Of a stretch of 64,000 bases of DNA, positions 1 to 9,183 are shown piece after piece. This DNA comes from Flavobacterium resistens. GTDB lineage: Bacteria > Bacteroidota > Bacteroidia > Flavobacteriales > Flavobacteriaceae. A program made the position numbers and the translations under genes. The notes under the pieces are model-generated. The model did no database searches, was not told where the DNA came from, and saw only the letters and a list, made by a program, of their open reading frames with translations. The stretch is from NCBI RefSeq assembly GCF_900182645.1, contig NZ_FXTA01000004.1, positions 62,001 to 126,000 on the forward strand, given 5' to 3'. Position 1 is the stretch's first letter. Each line of letters opens with the position of its first letter.

Positions 1-2265
1 ACTTCCTCCTAAAAAGGCTCCCAAAGCTTCGGTAACTTTAGAAACAGGAATTCCTAATTTCATGGCTTTGTCATTGTCAATATCTAATTTAATCTGTGGA
101 GTTCCTGCATTAAAAGTAGTATAAATTCGTTTTATTTCTGGGCGTTGTTGTGCGGCAGCGATAAAAGCCTGGGTTTGTTCGGCTAAGTATTGTGGCGTAT
201 TTCCACCTCTGTCTTGAAGCATTAAACTAAAACCGGCTGATGCACCTAAACCCTGAATTGCCGGCGGACCAAATGAAAAACAGGTTGCTGTTGTAATTTG
301 GGTGGCAAGTTTCATGTTAAATCTGTCCACAAATTGTTTGGCTGTTTCTTCTCTGTCTTCCCAAGGTTTTAATGAGATGAAAATAAACGCATTGTTCGGC
401 TGATAGGAGTTCGTAAGCATACTAAATCCATTGATTGTTGTATAAGATAAAATGGATTTTTCTTCTTTTAGGAAACTATCGACTTTTTTAGATATTTCAT
501 CTGTACGTTGTAATGATGATGCAGGCGGTAATGCAATATTGACTAAAACATAGCCCTGATCTTCTTCAGGAATAAATCCTAATGGAATTTTCTTTCCTAA
601 AAAAGCAGTTGCAACTAGAATGACTACAAGTAAAAGGATAATTCGCATTGCTTTTTTAGCAAAAAAAGTTGCTCCGCTGATATATTTTCCAGTGACTTTT
701 TCGAAGATTCTGTTGAATCCGGCAAAAAACTTCGCTAGCCAGCCAGTTTGTTCTTCAATCGGTTTGGTTGGTTTTAATAACATCGCGCAGAGCGCGGGAC
801 TTAATGATAACGCACTAAATGCCGAGAACGCGACCGAGACGGCAATCGTTATGGCAAATTGCTGATAAAATCGTCCGGTAATTCCCGGTGTCATCGCAAC
901 CGGAATAAACACGGCACATAAAATTAAGGCAATCGCAATTACAGGACCCGAAACTTCTCGCATTGCCTGAACGGTAGCATCTTTCGGACTTTTGCCATGT
1001 TCGATATGATGAATTACGGCTTCCACAACCACAATTGCATCATCGACCACAATACCAATTGCGAGTACTAATCCGAGTAGTGATAATGTATTGATGGAAA
1101 ATCCTAATAATGGGAAAACAGCAATAGTTCCAATAAGAGAAACAGGAACAGTAATCAGCGGAATTAAAGTAGCGCGCCAGTTTTGAAGAAAAATGAATAC
1201 TACTAAAATTACCAATATAATAGCTTCAAAAAGTGTGTGAACAATGTCATCAACTCCGGCGGTAATGGCTAAAGTGGTATCTAAAGATTCCTGATATTCA
1301 ATATCTTTTGGAAACTTTTCAGATAGAAGTTTCATGGTGCTTTTTGCAGTTTCAGCTACATCAAGTGCGTTACTTCCAGGCATTTGATACACCGCAACAA
1401 CAGCACTTGGTGAACTGTTTCTTCGGGCGGTTGAGCTGTAATTTTCTGTTCCTAATTCAATTCGGGCAATGTCACCCATTAGAACTTGTGCTCCGTCTTC
1501 TTTGCTTCGAACTACGATGTTTCCAAATTCTTTTTCAGTAACTAATCGGTCTTGAAGTGTAACACCGTATGTGAATTCGGTATTGGCAGGAGCTGGCTCA
1601 GCGCCAAATTTTCCTCCCGGGCTAATCATGTTTTGAGCATTCAGTGCATTTTTTACATCTTCGACTGTGATGCCGAGTTTGCTCATCATATCGGCTTTAA
1701 GCCAAATTCTCATCGAATAATCACTTCCTCCAAAAAGTGTAACTTCTCCAACTCCTTTGATACGAGCCAATTGATCTACAATATTAATGCTCGCGTAGTT
1801 GTTTAAAAACTTCGCATCATATTTTGGATTGGTTGAGGTAACAGTAAACAACATCATCGGGAAAGACAAAGATTTCTTTACCACAACTCCCTGTTGTTTA
1901 ACACTAGAAGGCATAAAAGGAGCCGATTGGTTTTGTCTATTCTGCGTAAGCATATTGGCATTATCCAAATTGGTTCCCACATCAAAAGTTACTTCAATGG
2001 TACAGGCGCCATCAGAAGTGTTGATGGATTTCATGTACAACATGTTTTCAACACCATTTACTTTTTGCTCAATTGGCGTTGCGACTGCCTGCTCAACATT
2101 CAGGGCATTTGCTCCTGTAAAAGATGTAGTAATTTTTACAACAGGAGGATTAATATCCGGATATTGCGAAATAGGCGTTTTTTGTAAAGCCAGTAATCCA
2201 AGTATCACAATAATAATACTGATTACAATAGCAACGATTGGTCTTCGAACGAAAAATTCTCCCAT
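1..2265 (-). CDS. RND efflux transporter permease (HAE1/AcrB type), C-terminal part missing
   Basis: This is the inner-membrane proton-driven pump of a tripartite multidrug efflux system. My own reading of the minus strand gives an uninterrupted frame of 755 residues running off the left edge; full-length relatives have about 1,050. The start is the ATG at 2265 (MGEFFVRRPIVA), the usual N-terminus before TM1. The periplasmic porter repeats follow. The TM4 proton-relay pair is present as Asp408-Asp409 in GIVVDDAIVVVE, matching Asp407/Asp408 of AcrB. The adaptor gene lies 20 nt upstream in the same direction, so the two form an operon. An outer-membrane TolC-like partner is not visible and may lie beyond the edge. 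The family is certain; the substrate is unknown. Confidence 0.95.
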   Translation of the reverse strand, partial: MGEFFVRRPIVAIVISIIIVILGLLALQKTPISQYPDINPPVVKITTSFTGANALNVEQAVATPIEQKVNGVENMLYMKSINTSDGACTIEVTFDVGTNLDNANMLTQNRQNQSAPFMPSSVKQQGVVVKKSLSFPMMLFTVTSTNPKYDAKFLNNYASINIVDQLARIKGVGEVTLFGGSDYSMRIWLKADMMSKLGITVEDVKNALNAQNMISPGGKFGAEPAPANTEFTYGVTLQDRLVTEKEFGNIVVRSKEDGAQVLMGDIARIELGTENYSSTARRNSSPSAVVAVYQMPGSNALDVAETAKSTMKLLSEKFPKDIEYQESLDTTLAITAGVDDIVHTLFEAIILVILVVFIFLQNWRATLIPLITVPVSLIGTIAVFPLLGFSINTLSLLGLVLAIGIVVDDAIVVVEAVIHHIEHGKSPKDATVQAMREVSGPVIAIALILCAVFIPVAMTPGITGRFYQQFAITIAVSVAFSAFSALSLSPALCAMLLKPTKPIEEQTGWLAKFFAGFNRIFEKVTGKYISGATFFAKKAMRIILLLVVILVATAFLGKKIPLGFIPEEDQGYVLVNIALPPASSLQRTDEISKKVDSFLKEEKSILSYTTINGFSMLTNSYQPNNAFIFISLKPWEDREETAKQFVDRFNMKLATQITTATCFSFGPPAIQGLGASAGFSLMLQDRGGNTPQYLAEQTQAFIAAAQQRPEIKRIYTTFNAGTPQIKLDIDNDKAMKLGIPVSKVTEALGAFLGGS

Positions 2266-2285
2266 AATACTATGTATCTAGATTA

Positions 2286-3431
2286 TTATTTAGTAACTGT
2301 AGTTTCTGTATCACCTAATTGCCATTGTGTGACTTTTGGTGTAATAACGCTTCCATTTTTCAGTAATGAAGTACCTCCCATAGCTATCTTGTCGCCGGGT
2401 TTTAAGCCTTCTTCGATGATATATCCATTTTGAACTGCGGGACCAGGTTTAACAATTTGCATTTGCACTTTGTTGTCATTTCCTAAAACATAAACCTGAT
2501 AAATTCCTTGCACTTCAATAACGGCGCGCTGCGGAATTACAATGGCATCTTTACGAATGTCTGTAAGCAATGCAATTTTTGCATATTGCCCCGGACGAAG
2601 TAATTTATCTGGATTAGGGAATGCGGCTTCAAATGTGATGGCGCCAGTTGCAGGATCTATTTGTCTGTCGGTAAAACTTACTCTTCCTGTTTGCGGATAA
2701 ATTGAACCATCCGACAATTTTAAAGTAACAGATGCTCCTGAACCTTTTAAAGTCGAATTTGGTTTGTTGAATTCTCTGTAAAGACGCAAAAATTCCTGCT
2801 CACTCATCGTGAAACGAACCCTCACATCGCCTAAGTCAGAAATGGTATTTAAAATTGAAGCCGGACCCGGACGTACATAATCGCCAACTCTCACTTTCGA
2901 GATTCCGATTAATCCGGAAATAGGAGCAACGATTCGGCAATAGCCTAATTCAATTTTTGCATTTTGTACGGATGCGTCCGATGCTTTGATCTGAGCAATC
3001 GAAGCAGTATAGGCAGATTTGGCCGAAACTAATTCTCTCTGGCTGACCGCATTCATTTTTGCCAATGGCGTAATCATGTCCAAATCTGATTTTGTTTTTG
3101 ATAAGCGTGCTTGAGATTCTGCCGCGCCTCCTTCTGCTTCATTAAGTTTGGCTCTATATGGCAAAGGATCAATGGTATAGAGTAATTGTCCTTTGGAAAC
3201 AAAACTACCTTCTTTAAAATTTATACTTTCGATAAGGCCATCAACGCGAGGGTTAATTTGAATATCGGATTGACCAAAAGTTTGTCCAGTATACTCAGAT
3301 TCTATTTTAACATCTTGCTGTAAAACGGTTGTAACTGAAATTTCAAGTGGCTTGGGTTGTGGTGGGGCTTCTTTTTTGCAGGATAACAATAAAAAAAGTA
3401 AGAAAATTGCTGGAGGGTAGATTTTGTTCAT
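2286..3431 (-). CDS. RND efflux periplasmic adaptor (membrane fusion protein)
   Basis: The 381-residue protein links the RND permease to an outer-membrane channel. It starts with a lipoprotein signal (LLFLLLSC, Cys18), then a short linker, a biotinyl-lipoyl-like segment (IESINFKEGSFVSKGQLLYTIDP), an alpha-hairpin rich in Ala, Glu and Lys (about residues 95-165), the second lipoyl half (APISGLIGISKVRVGDYVRPG), a beta-barrel and a membrane-proximal domain ending near LKPGDKIAMGG. Length and order match AcrA/MexA. It is the first gene of the pair with the permease 20 nt downstream. No regulator gene is adjacent; the 248 nt upstream to the divergent ppk2 gene are very AT-rich and hold no gene. 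Confidence 0.95.
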   Translation of the reverse strand: MNKIYPPAIFLLFLLLSCKKEAPPQPKPLEISVTTVLQQDVKIESEYTGQTFGQSDIQINPRVDGLIESINFKEGSFVSKGQLLYTIDPLPYRAKLNEAEGGAAESQARLSKTKSDLDMITPLAKMNAVSQRELVSAKSAYTASIAQIKASDASVQNAKIELGYCRIVAPISGLIGISKVRVGDYVRPGPASILNTISDLGDVRVRFTMSEQEFLRLYREFNKPNSTLKGSGASVTLKLSDGSIYPQTGRVSFTDRQIDPATGAITFEAAFPNPDKLLRPGQYAKIALLTDIRKDAIVIPQRAVIEVQGIYQVYVLGNDNKVQMQIVKPGPAVQNGYIIEEGLKPGDKIAMGGTSLLKNGSVITPKVTQWQLGDTETTVTK

Positions 3432-3679
3432 TTTTAATTTTTTATTAAATTTTATTAAAACTCAACTAACTAAAAACCAAATAATTCCTTAGCTAAGTTA
3501 ACATTTTTTTAATTAAGATTTGAAATATTATTTTCATTTTGATTTTTTATTAAATTTATATTGAATTGATATTCAAGTGTTAATAAAATCGACTAAATAA
3601 CCAAAAACATCGTCAAAACACGTTTTTTGTAAGAATAAAATTTAGATACTATTCGTTTCAATTTAAAATAGCCACCGTT

Positions 3680-4639
3680 ATGTCAAAAAAAGATAAAATA
3701 AAATCGAATAAATTGAACTTAGTTTCAGACAATCTAAAATCATTAAGTAAAAAAGAATTGCTGCATAGAGCCAAGAAGTTTTCAGAGGAATATTGTGTTG
3801 GAGATGATAAAGATTTTACGTTAAAAGACAAACCCACTTCTTATTTTGGTAATGAATCAAAATCAGCGATTAAAGAAACTTTGCAAATGGGAGTAAAAGC
3901 GCTGGCTGCTATGCAGGACATTCTTTATGCTCAGGATAAATGGTCGGTTTTGATTATTTTTCAGGCAATGGATGCCGCCGGAAAAGACGGTGCTATTAAA
4001 CACGTAATGTCGGGTATAAATCCGCAGGGCTGTCAGGTTTCTTCTTTTAAAGGCCCGAGCTCGGAAGAATTAGATCATGATTATCTTTGGCGTTGCCAAA
4101 AACATTTGCCGGAAAGAGGACGAATCGGAATTTTTAATCGCTCATATTATGAAGAAGTTTTAGTAGTTCGTGTTCATGAACAAATTTTAAAGGGGCAAAA
4201 AATCCCTGAAAAGTTGATTACCGAAGATATTTGGGATCAGCGTTTTCAAGACATTCGAAATTTTGAAAAATACCTAAACAGAAACGGGACAGTTGTAATC
4301 AAGTTTTTTTTAAATCTTTCGAAAGAAGAACAAAAAAAGAGATTCATTGAACGCGTAGACAATCCAGATAAAAACTGGAAATTCAGCGCCGCCGATGCTA
4401 AGGAAAGAGGCTATTGGAATGATTATATGTTCGCTTACGAAGAATTGATCAAAAATACATCAACCAAAAAATCACCGTGGTACGTAATTCCAGCCGACAA
4501 TAAATATTATGCCCGAATTGCTATTGCTTCAGCTATAATTCATGCATTAGATGAGATGGATTTGGAATATCCTAAAGTAAGTGCCGAAAAAATAGCGGAA
4601 TTAAATGCAGTCAAGCAAGCATTACTTGATGAAAAATAA
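3680..4639 (+). CDS. polyphosphate kinase 2 family protein
   Basis: PPK2 enzymes transfer phosphate between polyphosphate and nucleotides, usually making NDP or NTP from polyphosphate. The 319-residue length fits the one-domain class. The Walker A region is at residues 97-104 (MDAAGKDG) and is followed by IKHVMSGINPQG. The Walker B/lid region reads GRIGIFNRSYYEEVLVVRVH. The C-terminal part has the typical NWKFSAADAKERGYWNDYM and SPWYVIPADNKYYAR stretches. Which nucleotide it prefers cannot be read reliably. It is monocistronic or nearly so: the next gene, trhO, is 108 nt away and has its own promoter. Confidence 0.95.
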   Translation: MSKKDKIKSNKLNLVSDNLKSLSKKELLHRAKKFSEEYCVGDDKDFTLKDKPTSYFGNESKSAIKETLQMGVKALAAMQDILYAQDKWSVLIIFQAMDAAGKDGAIKHVMSGINPQGCQVSSFKGPSSEELDHDYLWRCQKHLPERGRIGIFNRSYYEEVLVVRVHEQILKGQKIPEKLITEDIWDQRFQDIRNFEKYLNRNGTVVIKFFLNLSKEEQKKRFIERVDNPDKNWKFSAADAKERGYWNDYMFAYEELIKNTSTKKSPWYVIPADNKYYARIAIASAIIHALDEMDLEYPKVSAEKIAELNAVKQALLDEK

Positions 4640-4655
4640 ATGTCTTATTATGTCA

Positions 4656-4687
4656 AACCTTTGTCGCTTTGTGTCTTTGGAACTATG
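4656..4687 (+). repeat. octamer-period array, CTTTG flavour (4 units)
   Basis: Four consecutive 8-nt units: AACCTTTG, TCGCTTTG, TGTCTTTG and a degenerate GAACTATG. It lies between ppk2 and trhO. The TTTG of the third unit (4676-4679) is also at the right distance to act as the -33 box of the trhO promoter. Confidence 0.75.
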
Positions 4688-4707
4688 AACCTTTTTCCGT
4701 ACTTTTG
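4676..4707 (+). promoter_or_regulatory. promoter of trhO (Bacteroidota type)
   Basis: TTTG at 4676-4679, a 20-nt spacer and TACTTTTG at 4700-4707 match the Bacteroidota consensus TTTG-N19/21-TAnnTTTG. The start codon is 40 nt downstream. This is the clearest full promoter in the window. The -33 box belongs to the octamer array. Confidence 0.7.
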
Positions 4708-4747
4708 CCGCTCAGAAAAATATTCTTAACTTAAAACTGTTTATAGC

Positions 4748-6106
4748 ATGCAACTGTATAACACTTTGAGCGCAGAAGAAAGAGCCATCATGATCGATGA
4801 TGCAGGACAACAACGACTAACGTTGTCTTTCTATGCGTATGCCAAAATTGAAGATCCTAAAAAATTTCGCGATGATTTATTTGTAGCCTGGAATGCCCTT
4901 GATGCATTAGGCCGAATTTATGTTGCCAACGAAGGAATAAATGCTCAAATGAGTATTCCTGAAGAAAATTTGGAAGCTTTTAGAGCAACTCTTGAAGTTT
5001 ATGATTTCATGAAAGGCATTCGTTTAAATGAAGCTGTAGAACATGATGATCATTCCTTTTTAAAGCTAACTATTAAAGTACGTCACAAAATCGTTGCCGA
5101 CGGTTTGAACGACGAAACTTTTGATGTAACAAATATTGGCGTTCACTTGAAAGCCAAAGAATTCAACGAAATTTTAGATGATCCAAACACAATTGTAGTT
5201 GATTTTAGAAATCATTACGAAAGTGAAGTTGGACATTTTAAAAACGCGATTACGCCAGATGTTGAAACTTTCAGAGAGAGTTTACCAATCATCAACGAAC
5301 AGCTTCAAAACCATAAAGAAGATAAAAATCTGGTAATGTATTGTACCGGAGGAATTCGTTGTGAGAAAGCAAGTGCTTATTTTAAACACCAAGGTTTCAA
5401 AAATGTTTATCAATTAGAAGGTGGAATCATCAACTATGCTAAACAATTAAAAGAAGAAGGTTTAGAAAGTAAATTCATTGGTAAAAACTTTGTATTTGAT
5501 AATCGTCTAGGCGAAAGAATCACAGATGATATTGTTTCACAATGCCACCAATGTGGAAAACCTTGCGATAATCACACCAACTGTGAAAATGATGGATGTC
5601 ATTTATTGTTTATTCAATGTGATGAATGTAAAGCCGCAATGGAAAACTGCTGTTCTACAGAATGTTTAGAGATAATCCACATGCCTTTGGTTGACCAGGT
5701 TCGTTTGAGAACTGGAAAACAAGTTGGAAATAAAGTATTCAGAAAAGGGAAATCTGAAAATCTAAAATTCAAACATTCAGGTGAATTGCCAGAAACTGCT
5801 TTGGCTACAGCACAAAAGCCAGCTGACATCCGTCAGAAAATAAAAGTTAAGAAAGTACTTCTTGGAAAAGCAGAACATTATTATGTAAAAGCGCAAGTTG
5901 GACAATTCACAATAGAAAATCACGAATTAAACAGCGGTGATAAAATCCTTATTTCTGGCCCAACAACAGGAGAGCAAGAGTTGATTTTGAATAAAATTAT
6001 TGTTGATGGTGCAGAAACTCAATCTGCTAAGATTGGTGATAAGGTTACTTTTGAAGTTCCATTCAGAATTAGATTGTCAGATAAAGTATATAAGATTTTG
6101 GAATAG
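4748..6106 (+). CDS. trhO: tRNA uridine(34) hydroxylase TrhO (YceA family) with C-terminal U32-like domain
   Basis: TrhO makes 5-hydroxyuridine at the wobble position of tRNA in an O2-dependent reaction. Domains in order: an acylphosphatase-like N-terminal domain (about 1-120), a rhodanese domain with catalytic Cys199 in YCTGGIRCEK, then a Cys-rich metal-binding-like segment (CHQCGKPC ... CDECKAAMENCC). E. coli TrhO ends soon after at about 350 residues. This one is 452 residues and has an extra beta-rich domain from about 375 (VGQFTIENHEL, GDKILISGPTTG, ending RLSDKVYKILE). That ending resembles the C-terminal domain of peptidase U32/TrhP proteins, which make the same modification without O2. 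TrhO is certain; the origin of the tail is inferred. Confidence 0.93.
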   Translation: MQLYNTLSAEERAIMIDDAGQQRLTLSFYAYAKIEDPKKFRDDLFVAWNALDALGRIYVANEGINAQMSIPEENLEAFRATLEVYDFMKGIRLNEAVEHDDHSFLKLTIKVRHKIVADGLNDETFDVTNIGVHLKAKEFNEILDDPNTIVVDFRNHYESEVGHFKNAITPDVETFRESLPIINEQLQNHKEDKNLVMYCTGGIRCEKASAYFKHQGFKNVYQLEGGIINYAKQLKEEGLESKFIGKNFVFDNRLGERITDDIVSQCHQCGKPCDNHTNCENDGCHLLFIQCDECKAAMENCCSTECLEIIHMPLVDQVRLRTGKQVGNKVFRKGKSENLKFKHSGELPETALATAQKPADIRQKIKVKKVLLGKAEHYYVKAQVGQFTIENHELNSGDKILISGPTTGEQELILNKIIVDGAETQSAKIGDKVTFEVPFRIRLSDKVYKILE

Positions 6107-6131
6107 TTCTATCATACATAATTGAACATAT

Positions 6132-6162
6132 AAAAAAGAGCCGCAATTTGCGGCTCTTTTTA
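6132..6162. terminator. bidirectional terminator between trhO and a convergent gene
   Basis: Perfect stem AGAGCCGCA (6137-6145) / TGCGGCTCT (6149-6157) with a 3-nt loop and A/T tracts on both sides, so it can stop both converging transcripts. Confidence 0.9.
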
Positions 6163-6165
6163 TTT

Positions 6166-7602
6166 TTAGACTTCTTCAGTGTTTTGAGTTACAATATTTT
6201 CATCGATTTCATCCCATTCTTTGGCTTTCCAAAATAAAGCAATATGGAGATTGTATAAGCCGATACCGCCATAAAACAATACGCAAGTATAATACAAACT
6301 AGTTGGCATATCTTGGAATAAAAAGAATATCGTTGCTATGCTTAAAAGTGTAAAAGCAATCCAAACACCAATTCTAATATATAATATTAAAATATAAAGG
6401 GAGATAAAGGTTAAGATCAGGTAAATTAAGTTTTCGCGACTCAATCCCAGTCCAATAAATTTATATATTCCATATACGCTTGCTAAAAATAAAATAAAGA
6501 ACTGAAGCAAAGATCTGTTTCGTTGTTCATTATCTTCCATTTCAAAATATTCAGTATTGGTCAAGGGAATGCTTTTTCGGAAAAAGAAAACAAGAGGAAT
6601 TAAATTAATTACAGGAATGAAACTAAACAAATAAATCCATAAAGGTCTTCTTCTCAATGCGGTCAATTGTAATAGCAGTAGTTGAGAGAATAATAAATAT
6701 ACAAATGCAATTTGTAAAATAATGCTTAAAAACTCAAATATACTATATACAATAATTGAAAGCCTAGAATTTAAGTCTCCAAACCAATGTTCAGAAAAGT
6801 TTTCTGTGAAATTCAAATGAAGAGCGAGTAAAGAAGTAAAAAGGATTGTAAAATGTATCGTAAAACTTTTGTTTGATAATAAAGAAACAGAGGGCATTTT
6901 TATAAAATTCTTAAAAGAGAATCCCGCATCTGACAGAAATAGGAAATAGAAAAAAGAAAGCGGGGAAAAAACTTTTACAAGTGCGCTTCCGTAAGAATAA
7001 ATAGAAATATAGAAATCGTTAACGAGTATCGATGATCCAATTTTTTGATAGATTGTGCTGATACTTACTATACAAATTAGTCCAATGAAATAACCTATTA
7101 AACTTAATTTTTTTCCATAAAGTATTTTTCCTCTCAATGCACCGTATAATGCATAGGTAGGGAAAAAATTTATAATGAAAAAAATAGATAAAATGGACTC
7201 TGAAGTTTCTGATTTACCAAGATTTGTATAAAAGTGTAGTGTATTCAAAACTATTGATGGCAAGCAGATTAAGAGAATAAATTTAATTTTGTCGTACTTT
7301 TTTTCATAAACAGCTTCCCAACAAAGCATAATTACGAGAATTAATATATCAATAAATCTGTTTATGATTTCTGCCCAAATAGGTAGTTCTTTCGCTGAAT
7401 TAAAGGAATCAAACGCACCAAGTAAGCCCATCATTCCTGGCATTCCTGGAATGTGAAAATTATTAATAATAAATTGCTTGATAATAAAAAGAAAGGCAAC
7501 GATCGCTAGAGGATAAAGAATCGTTTTAAACTTTGAAAAATTAAAATTATAAAAGTAGTTTGTTCTTTCTTCTGGTTTGTCTAATAAAATTTCAGTATTC
7601 AT
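6166..7602 (-). CDS. polytopic membrane protein of unknown function
   Basis: A 478-residue protein that I do not recognise. It is almost wholly hydrophobic with around ten or more membrane segments, beginning after a short charged N-terminus (MNTEILLDKPEERTNYFY). One conserved-looking loop reads RRRPLWIYLFSFIPVINLIPLVFFFRKS. The C-terminus is acidic (KAKEWDEIDENIVTQNTEEV) and probably cytoplasmic. There is no catalytic motif, signal peptide or partner gene. It is transcribed alone, converges on trhO and shares that gene's terminator. Confidence 0.8.
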   Translation of the reverse strand: MNTEILLDKPEERTNYFYNFNFSKFKTILYPLAIVAFLFIIKQFIINNFHIPGMPGMMGLLGAFDSFNSAKELPIWAEIINRFIDILILVIMLCWEAVYEKKYDKIKFILLICLPSIVLNTLHFYTNLGKSETSESILSIFFIINFFPTYALYGALRGKILYGKKLSLIGYFIGLICIVSISTIYQKIGSSILVNDFYISIYSYGSALVKVFSPLSFFYFLFLSDAGFSFKNFIKMPSVSLLSNKSFTIHFTILFTSLLALHLNFTENFSEHWFGDLNSRLSIIVYSIFEFLSIILQIAFVYLLFSQLLLLQLTALRRRPLWIYLFSFIPVINLIPLVFFFRKSIPLTNTEYFEMEDNEQRNRSLLQFFILFLASVYGIYKFIGLGLSRENLIYLILTFISLYILILYIRIGVWIAFTLLSIATIFFLFQDMPTSLYYTCVLFYGGIGLYNLHIALFWKAKEWDEIDENIVTQNTEEV

Positions 7603-7827
7603 TTAGTGGTTAAGGTTTGTTTTTGGGTTGGTTTAAAATGTTTTTTTGTACTAGTAAACTTAACAAATTTTAGTTCTCTTTCAGAATTATTTAAAGACAG
7701 AAAATTTCTTTTTTTATTTAACAAACCATTAGTTTTAATCGATATATAGCAGAATAAAAAAAATACTATCTTTACCGATTAAACGTTTATGAACTTAAGT
7801 TGCTTTTGCAACACTACATATATAATT

Positions 7828-9183
7828 ATGGCATGTACAAGTTGTTCAACCTCAGATGGTGGCGCACCAAAGGGTTGTAAAAATAATGGGACTTGCGGCA
7901 CCGATAGCTGCAATAAATTGACTGTTTTTGACTGGCTTTCAAACATGAGTCCGTCTAATGGAGAGGCAATTTTTGATTGTGTTGAGGTTCGTTTCAAAAA
8001 CGGACGCAAAGAATTTTTTAGAAATTCTGAGAAACTAACTTTAAGTATTGGTGACATTGTAGCAACTGTTGCTTCACCAGGACATGATATTGGAATTGTT
8101 ACTCTTACAGGTGAATTGGTAAAAATTCAAATGAAGAAAAAAGGAGTAAATCATGAAAGTAATGAAGTTCCAAAAATTTACAGAAAAGCATCTCAAAAAG
8201 ATATCGATATTTGGTCAGTAGCGCGTGATCGTGAAGAACCAATGAAAGTTCGTGCACGTGAATTGGCAATTCAGCATAAATTAGAAATGAAAATTTCTGA
8301 TATTGAATTTCAAGGAGATGGATCAAAAGCAACGTTTTATTACACAGCAAATGATCGTGTCGACTTTAGAATGCTGATCAAGGATTTTGCGAAAGAATTC
8401 AGTACCAGAGTAGAAATGAAACAAGTTGGTTTCCGTCAGGAAGCAGCGCGTTTAGGTGGAGTAGGTTCTTGTGGACGTGAACTTTGCTGCTCAACTTGGT
8501 TAACTGATTTTAGAAGTGTAAATACATCTGCTGCACGTTATCAGCAGTTATCTCTAAATCCTCAGAAATTGGCTGGACAATGTGGTAAACTTAAATGTTG
8601 TCTTAACTATGAGTTAGATACTTACATGGATGCCTTAAAAGATTTTCCGGATTATGATACTAAATTAGTAACCGAAAAAGGAGATGCTGTTTGCCAAAAA
8701 CAAGATATTTTTAAAGGATTAATGTGGTTCGCTTATACCAACAATTTTGCAAACTGGCATGTTTTAAAAATTGATCAGGTAAAAGAAATTATTGCTGAGA
8801 ATAAACAGAAAAACAAAGTTTCTTCGTTAGAAGATTTTGCAATTGAAGTAACTTCAGAACCTGAAAAAGACTTTAATAATGCAATGGGTCAGGAAAGTTT
8901 AACTCGTTTTGACCAACCAAAAAGAAAGAAAAAACCAAATCGCAAACGCAAACCAAATGCTGAAAATGCAGTAGTTGCAGCAGCGCCAAGTAATAAACCA
9001 CAGCAAGGAAATAATAACAACAATAATAAGCAAGGCGGAGGAAATCCGAATAAATCGAACAAGCCTCACAACAAGCAAAATCATTCTAATAAAAACAAGC
9101 AAAACGAAAATAAACAGAATGAAAATAAGCCTGCTGAGCCTAGAAAACCAATAATTATTACTAAAAATGAGAATAAAAAATAG
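7828..9183 (+). CDS. ricT: RicT/PSP1-domain protein (YaaT family)
   Basis: RicT-like proteins carry a PSP1 domain; in Bacillus RicT is part of an iron-sulfur complex acting with RNase Y on mRNA processing. I chose the ATG at 7828 (MACTSCSTSDGG, 451 residues) over an in-frame ATG 39 nt upstream, because the Cys-rich N-terminus starts there. Further Cys clusters are in SCGRELCCSTW and QCGKLKCCLNYE, typical of iron-sulfur RicT. The last 100 residues are a low-complexity Asn/Lys/Gln tail. The 3' end overlaps gldH by 17 nt, which suggests coupled expression with a gliding gene and a cell-wall synthase. The family is clear; its function in this phylum is less so. Confidence 0.92.
   Translation: MACTSCSTSDGGAPKGCKNNGTCGTDSCNKLTVFDWLSNMSPSNGEAIFDCVEVRFKNGRKEFFRNSEKLTLSIGDIVATVASPGHDIGIVTLTGELVKIQMKKKGVNHESNEVPKIYRKASQKDIDIWSVARDREEPMKVRARELAIQHKLEMKISDIEFQGDGSKATFYYTANDRVDFRMLIKDFAKEFSTRVEMKQVGFRQEAARLGGVGSCGRELCCSTWLTDFRSVNTSAARYQQLSLNPQKLAGQCGKLKCCLNYELDTYMDALKDFPDYDTKLVTEKGDAVCQKQDIFKGLMWFAYTNNFANWHVLKIDQVKEIIAENKQKNKVSSLEDFAIEVTSEPEKDFNNAMGQESLTRFDQPKRKKKPNRKRKPNAENAVVAAAPSNKPQQGNNNNNNKQGGGNPNKSNKPHNKQNHSNKNKQNENKQNENKPAEPRKPIIITKNENKK

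Noticed and set aside
620..2281. Several plus-strand open frames over the first 2.3 kb
   Set aside because: They lie opposite the RND permease, whose own frame is continuous with clear motifs. The opposite frames have no family resemblance and are shadows.
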